From positions 1,572,075-1,636,074 of the forward strand of contig CAWUHX010000037.1 of NCBI GenBank assembly GCA_963922205.1: 64,000 bases of DNA, read 5' to 3'. Under the pieces are notes generated by a model, which saw nothing but the letters and a program-made list of their open reading frames with translations, had not been told where the DNA came from and did no database searches. Shown piece after piece: positions 43,700 to 54,845 of the stretch (the stretch's first letter is position 1; every line of letters begins with the position of its first letter). Both the position numbers and the translations under genes were made by a program. Source of the stretch: Romanomermis culicivorax. Lineage: Eukaryota > Nematoda > Enoplea > Mermithida > Mermithidae.

Positions 43700-46348
43700 A
43701 GCACTAATCCTCAGTTTCAGCTTATCACAATGTCAAGATTATTTTCTTGCAGAGCTAACAATCCTCACATCAGGCTTCAAATCAGCTAATACTGAGTTGT
43801 GAGCCCAGGTTCAGGAATTGCAGTCTAGAAATAAAAAAATTTAAGAAAATAGTGCAACCCAACAGTTCCAAATGGGGATAATCTCGAAGACATCGAGATG
43901 ATAGGAAACACTTAATGATATCATTGACAAGTTAGTGCAACTGCTGAAACTGATGTGGTTGCTTTTTTTGTTCGAGATTATCTTTAGGCCCGAGGTTAAA
44001 CCTTTAGTAGATATGTGCCCTGGTTATAGTCATTGTGCACTACCTGCAAACAGGGCAACAGGATAAACCATAAAAAATGCCTTTAAAAAGTTTTTGATTC
44101 AGCCATGCACATGCTAATTTGACACAATTATCATCGCCAAACTTATGTCTCTAAATGGATGCATGTTTGATTTTATATTAAACAAAATTGTATCAGGCAT
44201 CCAAATATGAAACACTATTCACTACTATTCACTACCCTATCTCTGTTAAATTAATGGGCAAACTTGCTCTGCTCTACGCCATGAAATCTTAAATCAACCT
44301 CTGCATTGAATTGCAGGTCACATTGAACAAAAAGTATACATATAGCGCCTGTTGAATGAAAATGCGTTATTTGTAAGAGAATGTTTCATGTCAATCTTAT
44401 TTTTGAATTTCAGATTTTTGCCTCTGTAAACGCTCAGTGCAGTTGGAAGCATACATATGTGAGTATGAACCCCCAGAGTTTTGAAATTGGAAGTCTTTTC
44501 CTGTATGGAAAAATTTTTAGTAAATTTTTTGGGATTTTGTCTCAAGAAACCGGGATCCACCCCTTCTGTAAGCACCCTTACCCCAAATTTCAGAGATGCA
44601 CATGTATGGTTGGAAGTAGCGATGCATGGGAAGAATTTTCGAGAGGGAGAGTTGAGGTAGAAATAGATTTTCCCAAAAATTTTCAATTTTTTTCCAATTC
44701 TTGTAAATAAACCTGTTTCTTCATTTGTTTTTAGATTTTGAAAAAGTCCAAGGGTAGTCAATTGACTTTTTTCAGAGGCCAGCCAAGAGTATCCACAGTC
44801 TCAGTGGAAGGGTTCACTCCCCCTTATTAATGATCGGTGGGTGCGCTGATTCGCTCAGCTGCAGAATATACTTTTCCGAGGACATGAAGCATTTTTTAAA
44901 TGCAAAAGTGTATTTTTCAAATTTCAACTCAAATTCTCAAAACTTTAGTCCACTCCTTCTTCTAGCTTGGCAACAATCCAAGCAAGTATATTCTTCTTTT
45001 TTTCTGCCCCATCCGGGTCTCAACCATGCATCAGTACCGTCATAGAAGCACATTGAAGTTTTTTTCTTATCTTCACATCAAAGGAACAATAAAAAACAAT
45101 CTTAAAATTACAAGTTCTCACTATCGGTAAAAGTAAAAGATCTGTAAACTGCATAGCAAAACACGTTGTAAACTGAATGTAAGGTAACAGAACATAAAGT
45201 GACCACATCTGTCGAATTCCCCATGGTCAAGAATCCTCAACCCAAAAGTTGCAGAAATACCTTTGTTTACACAAAGTATAATTTTTTTGTGTAAAGTGAC
45301 TGTAATATTTGTCACAATTGTTTTACAAAAAAGTATATTTTTGATAATGGGGTCAACAGATTCAACCCCAAACGTATGTGAGTAGAAGTAATAATTAGAT
45401 TCGATGAATAACTTTTGAAAATGATGAGCAACAAATGACGAATATGAACCAGCTTGGAAAACAGGTACCTACCTGCCACAGACAAAACTTCATAAAATAT
45501 GGGAAATTCGAAAATAATTAATTAAAATGGACTTATGGCTATAAACGACTTCTCCCACGGATATGCCCTGCGCTCGGACATCTCTAAAGTGTCTCACATA
45601 CTCAGCGTAGTGTAATTTAGTCCAAAATTTACTTTATATGATTTAGGCACGGAATTATTGCAAAAATAATCTTTACTGGAATTCGATAATTCAAAATCTA
45701 GCGATAAAATATGTTGGTTTACTGTGCACGCCTCTGTAGTCAGTCAGTACTACTACAACCTGAGCAAAGGAAATTTCGGCATAAAGTGCGATTTATCATC
45801 CGCTGCGCTCAAGACTTCATTTACATTTTAAGGCTTATATGAAATTAAATGGATTACGTATTGTTTCAACCCGAGATGCCAGAATTTTTGTTGAGAGAAC
45901 AAATTGTTTTTATAGTTTAGAATTTTCACAAGGCTCAGCTTCCGGGAATTATACAACTAAGTAAATTTAAATATCCGGCAACATAAATGAAGAACACAGA
46001 TTTTACATAGTTAACTGTAAAAACAACTCAAACTGAAGCTACTCTCAGAAAACGCAATCCCAAAACACCGAAATACAGAAATTAGAGTGTTTTTGCTTTG
46101 TTTGGCAAACGAGCATTAAATTTGAATTTCTTCTCTCACCAAAAATAACATGGAACTCAAGGACGAAATTTCGTGTCTTGTGCTCCACCCGAATGCGAGA
46201 AGACATAGAGACGAACCTTGTTCAGCCTGACTTTTGGCCTTTTGTGCAAAACAATATTTTAATCAAATGGCATGTTAACTAAAAAGTAACGGCAATTACT
46301 AATCAAGACAGTGCTTTATTAGTGAATAGTTCTAACGAGTTCATCACT
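43700..46348. other. intergenic region, no gene recognised
   Basis: About 2.6 kb between the defensin-like gene and the next MITE. Open frames (for example 44381-44710 on +, 44318-44761 on -) have no recognisable domain or splice support, and I treat them as chance. No RNA gene seen. Confidence 0.4.
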
Positions 46349-46596
46349 TATAGTCTGTTTTTCTCGAAATGCTTCTAAATAATGAAAGTGGAAAGCAAGT
46401 AGTATTTCAGATTTTCACGATTTTCTGATAAACAATATATCATATATGGCCTGAAAATTTGTGAGCTTACTCACCTGACCTTCAACAATTTTTTGAGTGA
46501 AAAATTTTACAATAAGAGCCCTATGTAAACGATTCTACGACACTACTGATTTGTCACTGTTCTATTTGGAAGCATTTTATAAAAAACGGACTATAG
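46349..46596 (-). mobile_element. MITE family copy 2 (about 248 bp)
   Basis: Inverted orientation relative to copy 1. Ends TATAGTCTGTTTTT and AAAAAACGGACTATAG; interior aligns with copy 1 after reverse complementing, including the CAATATATC, TGCTCACAA and AAATACTACTTGC blocks. Best-preserved pair of ends in the family. Confidence 0.85.
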
Positions 46597-47136
46597 ATCG
46601 ATCAAATAAACCAACAAAACACTCATGAACATACATGTTCCGAACTACTACTTGCGAGAGTTCGTTCAGTCCTAAAACCAGTTCAGTACGTTGGTATTCC
46701 GCATTGTCTACTACTCCAAATTTAAGTTACACAATCCTGCGCATGATATAATTTAGTCGTAGTGATTTGAGGCTGAATCTAGACTTATAATGTATTAATA
46801 CGTCACTCACAAAAATGAAAATGGATAGTTGCAGAGCTGCAATCTGGAAAGTTAAAAATTTTATTTGTCTCTAAAGAATCGTGTTTTCTACAGTAAAATA
46901 AAAATTTGGTTTTGCGCTTATAATAAAATCAATGTTTCCTCCGGATTATTACTCAATTCACTAAAATTTTATCATAATCGAAGCTTCTGATACTGTAGAT
47001 TAGAAAAAATCATCTTTGATAAACGTCGTTGATAAAACCATGAAACTGATTTAGCTGTTACGACCTACAACGTTTTCACACCTTTGTCGTTATTGTAAGA
47101 CCTCATCATGTTGGCTATGTATCGGGATACTAAAAC

Positions 47137-47367
47137 GTCATTTATACTTGCTTTTTCGGCGGAACGGAACGGAACGGAAAGAAATCAATACAACGTTACT
47201 GAACGAAAGGGAAATATTCGTTCCGTTCGATTCGGTTGGAGGTTACCGTCGATCATTTTCTATAAAATTGCAGTTATCCTTTCCGACCGAAAGTGGATTT
47301 TCAGGCTGAGCGTTTCAAACTGTTGGCGATCGGTTCCGTTCCGTTGAAAAAGGCAAGTATAAATGAC
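47137..47367. mobile_element. MITE-like element with GGAAC-repeat inner ends
   Basis: About 231 bp with ~37-bp terminal inverted repeats: left GTCATTTATACTTGCTTTTTC followed by GGAACGGAACGG, right the inverse, ending GCAAGTATAAATGAC. One base is inserted in the right copy. No coding capacity; the open frame across it is a by-product. No target-site duplication seen. Confidence 0.75.
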
Positions 47368-49293
47368 TGTTAAGCATGTTCTACGTATCCAAAACTGATT
47401 ACACGAAAAAGGTGTTTTCTGCACTGAAGGAACATCCTTTGTGTATCGATCAAATATTAGACCTGAATCAGATAGAAATAATTCATTCAGGAGTCATGGC
47501 CATAAAAAACACTACTGGCATCAAGAACAAAGCAATTGTGGATCACTAATGAAAACTTTGATTGCAAACTTTGGCAAATCTACCACTAAAATTTTCATTG
47601 TGATAACAAATTGAAAAATCAGTCGCATTTTTTGCCATAACGCAGTTAGACACGTTGTAGCTGTTGAAGATTGAAAAACAATTAATTTTCAGTAAAAAAC
47701 CCCTTATTCTTTCCAGCTTTATGGCCTATTGAGCAATGATCAAGCAATAACAATTGCAACAAAGAATCACTAGAATCAAAGGATATATTTGTACATTGAT
47801 TAGGCAAGTAAATCAGCGAAACATAACACGTACAATTTGGCGACGGTGAATTCAAAGAACAATGCTATAATTTTTAACTGAAGCATAAAATACGTTTGAA
47901 TCACTTTACATCTGTTAGAGTCTGCACATTGAACAACCTGACCTACTTCCGAAAAAAAATCGGTCATGAGGATGTCGAACATACTATAGCTTATTTACTT
48001 TAGAAAACAGTCGCAGCAACAAATAAAAAGGTAAGTCCATTTTGATACACTATTTTCACTGAATGGAAAACTTTATACGGTAAAGAATCGGAAGGCCAAA
48101 ATCATAAAATGACCACAACGCTCTTCCACCTTTGATTTGAATTGAATTGTGTTTCACTCGTGAATGTTATTTTACAATAATTTTACCGAAGAAGAATGTT
48201 GTTCACGCGGTGATAAGCTTTTCCAGTTCTTCTGTGTTTGCGCTTTAATTTCATGAATTCGCTACATCGGTGATTTGGAAATAAATGGTAGAGGAGAGAG
48301 GAACACTATATAACAGTACATGACTAATTTGCACTTCAAACACATGTACCCAGCATATTATAGATTAAACAGACTTTCATATATAGAAAACCGATCGTTT
48401 AATTTCTAATTTATGGTTTTTGAGACAAATATCGGAAGATTAATTCAACAAAACTGGACAGAAATTGATTGACCAGAATAAACAGAAAAAACCAATAACG
48501 AAGGCACACTTTGTTTATTAGGTAAGACAACTGATCTGAAGCTCTTGAACGGAAAAAAAGACTAGGCGAACATAAGACTGCTCATTAATCGATAATCAAT
48601 ATTACGATGCTTGAATAGAATTTTAAACTCAATTCTCAAAGTAATCAGATTTCGGAGATAAACTAATGGATTGGTGACAAATCGTGGTGATTTAACTCAA
48701 AGTAGTACTAAATGTTACTGTAGCATTTCATGAATTAATAATGCATAGTTCCCTCAGTGAACGAACTCGAACTTTACGAGAAAACCGGCTACAGTATACA
48801 TACAGAATCATTTTGAAACGCGCAGATAGTCTATGCGAGGATACGCAAAACAAGGCTTTCTCAATCCATCAGTCAACAAAATAAAGGCGCTACGTTGATT
48901 TTGTAACAGACTACTGAAAAGCCCAAAACTTTGGTTGGTTTTTTATAAAGTGCTTTAAAATAAAAAAATGATAAAAATAAGCACTTGCTTCTTCTGATTC
49001 GCGTGCACGAAGCTTTCAGTGTAAAATAGTATATTGGAAGCATTGTTGAGGGTTAGTTGATTTAGCTCGCAAATTTTCAACTAATGATGTGGTTTAACAG
49101 AGAATTACAAAAATATGAAATAGAGTTTGCTTTCCAGTTCAATTTTCTGGAACCATTAACAAAAATAGATTAAACTTGCATAACTCAGTAACTCTGCAAA
49201 AGTCCTTGGAGAAATGGCGACAAGAGCCACTCATAAATATTTTTTCGCAGCTTTGAGCATCATTGAGAACGATATATAACCAGTTATTTCGTT
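47368..49293. other. intergenic region downstream of CLIC
   Basis: About 1.9 kb with no gene recognised; it should include the CLIC 3' UTR (minus strand, below 49294). AT-rich. Confidence 0.4.
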
Positions 49294-52200
49294 TTAGTTC
49301 ACTGACGATGGAACATCGAATGTGAACGTCGGCGGCTGATTGCACAGATCTTTGTGGTCGATAGACGACAAATTTAACGTGTCCGGTCTATCGGCCCAAT
49401 GCAAAATTATTTCCTGATCGCAAGGACACGATTTTTGAAAAATCGGGTTTTTATAACCGCGTTCCATGTAAGACCAAAGGCTGGTCAAGGAGCTGGGAAT
49501 ATGGTACTTTTTCAAACGGGCGCAGGCCAATCGCACGTGATGAAGTTTGGGCAACATTTCGCAATCCAAATACGAGAGTTCGTTGCTACATAAGAATTTG
49601 GTTTTGCTCTGAAAAAAAATTAACGCCAATATGCTAGATAGAAATATCAATACTGCTACAAGTTTATTCTGCCCACTTTTCTGTTTCAGCCAATTAATTG
49701 ATTCAGTTGCCATATGATTTCAGCTATTGCATCACAGTTCTCAATAATTGGATCAAAATTTGCTCGCAAGAAGCTAAGACATAAAAGGTTCGTCATAAAA
49801 TCCTACTCCTTGGGAGGAAACAGCGTATTCGATAGTCCTAAGCGAGCTGAGTAACACTGTATGAGTCGTTCTACCTCGTGGGCCTTATTTATGCCAGTAT
49901 TTACATAAAAGCAGCGTAGAATGATAAATAAGCCTATATCTGGGCCCTGTTGCAGATAATTAGAACTTTAGGAGTTAGGTGTTTAGGAGGAAAAATACTC
50001 CTCGGCTAAGGTCCCTATTTTGCTGCACATAAACTGTTGGACTAGAAAAAAATTTTTCCTTCTTTCTAGACGCATTTCTTTCTTATTTTTTGCTGTTTCT
50101 TCTCTTTATTTCTACTAGGCGTATTTTTAGGAGTGAAGGAGTCGAGAGTTGTACTGCGGTTGTTTTATGTTGTTGTTTTCCATTTTTGTCAGCGACAAAA
50201 TGTGTTGCTTGAAGAAAAGGTTGGTTTTCTGAAACTACTATCAGAAGCATTCTATTCAGGAAAGAAGCACAGCGAATCGAAATGAATTCTCGGCTTCTAT
50301 ATAGAGGCCGTACGCTTGGGTAGGAATCATTAGCGCAGTCGGTTCAAAAGCGTAGCCAAATGTTCAAAAGCGCAGTCAATGCAAATGGGTTCAAAAGCAC
50401 AGTCAGTGATAAGCTAGTCCACAATAGTTTAAAGGGTCAAAAGCGCAGGCAACAGTTAGCTACAGACAAAATTTCACTTAAAAATAGATATAAATTTTTC
50501 GAAAACTGATTGGGACGTGACAATAATACTTTAAAAATGCATCCCATTAAGAAAAAGCGTCGTTTTTTGGCCTTTTTTTGATTGCTTCCAAAAAAGGCAA
50601 CTTGTACATGGTGCTAAGTTCACAAAAGCGTTTTCGACTGTTGTTCCATCGTTTGTAAAATCGTTCTTGACGATTTGCTCCGAATTGTACCATTCCAATG
50701 AATTTCGGTGAACGAGCTACGTGTTAAATCATTCTCTGAAAACCAAGATTCTTTCGTATGCAAATCCTTTAAATTCCTTTAAAAACTTACAACCTGTAAA
50801 TTATAAATACATATGTCGCTGAAAAGTAAAATTAAGCATTATATCTGTAATTAGCAAGTTCCGAAGCAACTTTTATGCTAACGAAACATTTGACTGCGCT
50901 TTTGAAATAACTAATTGCGCTTTTGAAACTTTTGGCTGCGCTTTTGATGCTCCTGCGCTATTGAAACAACTGGCTGCGCTTTTGAAGCAACTGCGCTTTT
51001 GAACTGACTGCGCTTTTGACCCCCAATCGCTTTTACACAGTATCACTATCACAATCGAGCGGACTGCCCATGACGGTCCATTCCAAAAAACAATGAAAAT
51101 ACGTTCTATACTCAATTTATTTTCAAGTGCTCCTCGGAATGCGACAAAATGCAAATAAATCCTTGGGAAAATGATAATCACGCACTGCAAATCAACATTT
51201 TCTTTTTTAACTTTAAAGTACTCGATGCCAGTAAGTTAACCAAAAATAGTGCATGTACTCGTACAATAATGTGCAGCCTCTTCGTGACAAAGTTGTGCTT
51301 TTGAACATATTTAATGTCCCGAAACGTCTTTATGTGATTGAAGAGTTGAGAGTCCAAAACACTCTTAATTATTTGCAAAAAGGCATGTGGCTGTTGAACG
51401 AGAAAAAACGAAAACGGTAGAGAAAAGAAAACCGAAACATTACGGATATAAATAAACGGACAACTTTGAGAAAACGGAGAAAATGCATCTGTTATTTTGT
51501 TCATTTTGATAAGGAATAACTTATGCTAGTATATTGACTGATTATTTTTGATAAAAGCTACCAAGTCGAAAAACATAGATGTTATGCCACACGTAAGCTA
51601 TGAGAAAACTGGAATCGCGTCTGAATATTCCAAATTTGCAGGAAAACATTTTTTTCGAAAATTGTCATTTTTCTACATCTTGGATGTTTGAAAATCCTTC
51701 ATACACACCACAATAAACAGCATTTTTTCATATGTACAGCAACAAAATGATGCTTCCCTGAAAAATCAAGATGAAATAGTGAAACTCGTAAGAAGAAATT
51801 TAGGAGTGGTAAAAGTTAGCACGGCCCTAAGTAATTGGAACATTCCCCACCAATAAGGGTCGATTTCCGAGCCAATAAATAAAAGGATGATACAGCGGTT
51901 ACTCTATGTTCAGAATCTACGTGCACGGTTTTCAGAAACTGTTTTTATTCCCTGCAAAATATTTTTTAAAAATGAGAAATAAGGAAATTTCGAAGAATCC
52001 ATTTTTGTGAAACATCAATACGCCTACTGGACTTACCACGCAGAAGCTCGGTAGACTCTTTTTGTTATCCGGTCTTGAAAACCGACCTTAAAGTACAAGA
52101 TTGGTGATCGACCAATTAGCCAATTACCGATGGTTTTTCTGTCATTCAGCAGGAATGAGTTTGGGCATGGTTGTATAAAAATGAAGCGTTCTCATCCTAA

Positions 52201-54131
52201 ATCGATTTCTCGAACACGTTTCTACCTTAGGCATGGCTGTCCTCTGATTAAACTATGCAGTGTGTACAATGCAACTCAAAAGTCCAATCAAACTTCTACA
52301 CCAACTTTTCCTCAAAATGTCTGGAAGTGAAAACCGCAGAAAAATGGGTTATTTTTAAACAGAATGTGACGAATCTACTCGTGCTGATGAAAAGCGATGA
52401 ACAACAGTCATTCATCTTTGAAAGCAGAATTGACCATATAACAAAGAAACCAAAAGATTGTAAGAAAATATTACCAGGACGAGCATATTTGTCGCGGTTT
52501 ACTAGAAACCAATGAACAGCTCATCTGCTTGCAGTCTACGCTTCCAAAAAAAGTTCAAGAAAAGCTGTTGTACAAAAACAACATTATACACAGTGTGGCT
52601 GAACTTTCGCGTATAGCACTGCCTCTTGCATATCATGTAAGTTGGAGGCAGTCTATTCTTACTACATTGTAAGCTTGTTCGGAAGGAAACTCAAAATGCC
52701 TATAAGTATGTCTGCTGTAAAACTTCAAAGAACAGTGAAACTGAAATACTAAATTCGTAGATAGGGATGGGCCAGGTCTCCGTGGGACCCTCACATTGTG
52801 AAGAAAAGAAAAACGAAACAAAGAAAAGGAAGAGAGACAGAAACAAGGAGAAAAGAGGAAAAAGGGAGGCATAGTCATCATTAATTTTTCCAAACTCATA
52901 CCTGTGCAACAGACCCCAGCTCGATGCAACTCAACCACAGCAGATAGGCGGGTTTCCAGCACCAGATTAAGTTTCATGTGAAAAGCTTCAACATGATTAA
53001 TGAGGGGAAGGAACGAAAAGTATAATAAAGAGAACAATCATGGAATAAACCAACCTTGGAACCAATCAACCAGGGACTGACCAGCCACCAATGAACCAAC
53101 TAGTCAGTGAACCATTCAATCAACACTCAAGTCTGGCTGGTACCAGATGACCGAATGGGGCTTGTCCAGATATCATGAACTCAGGATTGATTTTCTGACC
53201 GATTCTAAGTTTCGTCATCTCAGATGTTGCTTCGTTGGTAGACTGCAACTTACATGAAGAACGCATCTCAGTTGCCTCTAGTAGGTTTGTTAGATGATTG
53301 GAAATTTTGCTTTCTATTTTAAAAATAAAATTTATTGAAAGAAATTTCATAGCTTGAAAAATTTTTGTTTTTTTAGATTTTGTACATGATATGGCCATAA
53401 ATTTTGTGTTATGATCATACTGTAAAATATCGACCGAATCGAAAATAAAGCTAGAAGTAATACCTGCAAATAAGTTCAGGATCAGAAAATTTACATCGAT
53501 GACACAGTTTTATGTATTCATTTTTTTGCTTGCTGACGTCACTGCTCATCATGAATGCGAAGTCCTGAGTCAGTTAATTGTGATTACTGGGAATTACACT
53601 GATCACTTTACTTTAGAGAAAAATTGACCATCGCTGTTTGTGCACGGGCTCTCAATACATTATATTTACTTCGGTCAAAAAAGCATCAAATTTTCGTAGC
53701 TCGGCTTCCAAAAATTTCGAATCCCTATTAACGTCTTTGATGAAGAAGCAAAATTTTGAAAATAGATCTTTGCAAGCGGTGTAGGCCGCCGTTTCCCTAT
53801 AATTCTGATAGCCACTCGGGCACGGATAATATGTATCCAAATATTCCAAAATATCATCTAAATGTTCCAAACGGACGTCCGAACCACTGACCAAAGCTGG
53901 CAAACGGCGCATGCCCGATGAGCGGAATTCGTCGTGCGGTTTATGCAAATGAGTCGTTTTGACGTTGAATTGTAAGCCGACGTCATCGGTTTTTTCGGCT
54001 TTCATCAATAGTAACATGAAAAACTGTTGACCAACCGGGCATCCCGAGGCCCTTAAACCGTCACATCCGGCTTTGATCCACAAATCGATCATCGGTTGGT
54101 CACCGTTCCTATTGGTAACATTGTCGGCCAT
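49294..54131 (-). CDS. Clic: chloride intracellular channel (CLIC/EXC-4) gene, two coding exons
   Basis: Exon 1 is 54131-53670 (154 codons, ATG at 54131-54129); exon 2 is 49608-49294 (104 codons and TAA). Donor GAA/GTAAAT and acceptor T8CAG/AGC join in phase 0 and give 258 residues, a normal CLIC length. Exon 1 is the thioredoxin-like N-terminal domain: 'IDLWIKAGCDG', redox position 'GCPVG' (C31), hydrophobic 'QQFFMLLLM' and the cis-Pro segment 'RRLPALV'. Exon 2 is the helical C-terminal domain: 'YLDCEMLPKLHHVR', 'IPSSLTSLWSYM' and 'SCPCDQEII'. CLICs switch between soluble glutathione-transferase-like and membrane forms and act in tubulogenesis and endomembrane trafficking. A ~23-residue extension follows the usual C-terminus. 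Frames upstream of the ATG are not family-like, so this ATG is preferred; a 5' non-coding exon is possible. Confidence 0.93.
49609..53669 (-). other. 4.06-kb CLIC intron
   Basis: GT...AG intron between the two coding exons. It contains a foldback-like element (50331-51020) and otherwise AT-rich sequence. Plus-strand frames at 52130-52515 have no known domain. The pyrimidine tract before the acceptor is strong (eight T then CAG). Confidence 0.9.
50331..51025. mobile_element. foldback-like element with TTCAAAAGCGCAGTC arms
   Basis: The left arm (50331-50455) has about five degenerate copies of TTCAAAAGCGCAGTC; the right arm (50890-51020) has about seven copies of the inverse GACTGCGCTTTTGAA. 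The ~430-bp middle is AT-rich and non-coding. Tandemly repeated inverted arms are the hallmark of foldback transposons. It lies inside the CLIC intron. Confidence 0.7.
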
Positions 54132-54602
54132 ATACAGCGAAATTTTAGTCGAAAACTGCGGCGGGGGAAGTAACGAAGCGTCTAAAATTACCAAATTGGT
54201 ACCAATTTTAAAAAGCGAACAGAAAAGGGAGCACAAAGTTTCACGCCAAGTTTGCTTTGGGGAAAAAATTTCGTGGTGAACACCGATTTCAAATAAAAAT
54301 ACGATTTTTGGGAAGCTTGAGGCTCGGCTATACTCCTTGGCGGGAGCGGTGCTCAGGAATCTTTGGAAGAATTTTCTAAGGACAGAGGCGGTTCGATTTT
54401 TTTTGCATACACAAATTGAAGGCCTTCTGTACAATCTATTGTTTATAAAAAGATCTGCACAGATTTTCCTAGCTCTCCTAAGGATCGGCTTCCCGCAAAG
54501 AATTTCTTAGCTCAGTCAGGCCTTTAGGATACATGTAAATCAGAGATTACTACAGTCGTCTATTTTTACAATGGTACATCAGCCGGTTCTGACAGCAGTT
54601 CA
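54132..54602. other. CLIC upstream region
   Basis: The frame continues open upstream of the CLIC ATG to 54434 but does not resemble the family. It may hold the promoter and 5' UTR. No clear TATA box identified. Confidence 0.4.
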
Positions 54603-54845
54603 CTATAGTCTGTTTTTTATAAAATGCTTCCAAATTGAAAAATTACAAAAGTGAGTAATGCCATCCAAGTCGTTTTTACAATGCTTTTACAGTAAAATTT
54701 TTTACTCCAAAAATTGTTAAGGGATAGTAGGGGAGTATGCTCACAAATTTCCACTATTATGTTATAGTTCAGCAGAAAATCATTGAATTATAAAGTAATA
54801 TTATTTTCCACTTTCATGATTTAGAACTTTTCCAAGAAAAATAGG
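54603..54845 (+). mobile_element. MITE family copy 3, degraded right end
   Basis: Left end CTATAGTCTGTTTTTTATAA is intact. Interior blocks (AAATTGTTAAGGG, TGCTCACAAATTTCC, TTTTCCACTTTCAT) match the other copies. The right end is decayed to TTAGAACTTTTCCAAGAAAAATAGG. Confidence 0.8.

Noticed and set aside
44318-44761. Overlapping open frames on both strands (109 and 147 codons)
   Set aside because: No recognisable domain, no splice support, and low-complexity composition; treated as chance.
48890-49050. Possible fifth MITE copy (TTTTTTATAAAGTGCTT ... TTGGAAGCATT)
   Set aside because: Only the end motifs are loosely similar; spacing and interior do not match the family.
52130-52515. Plus-strand frames inside the CLIC intron
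   Set aside because: No domain recognised and two different frames overlap; no convincing splice sites.
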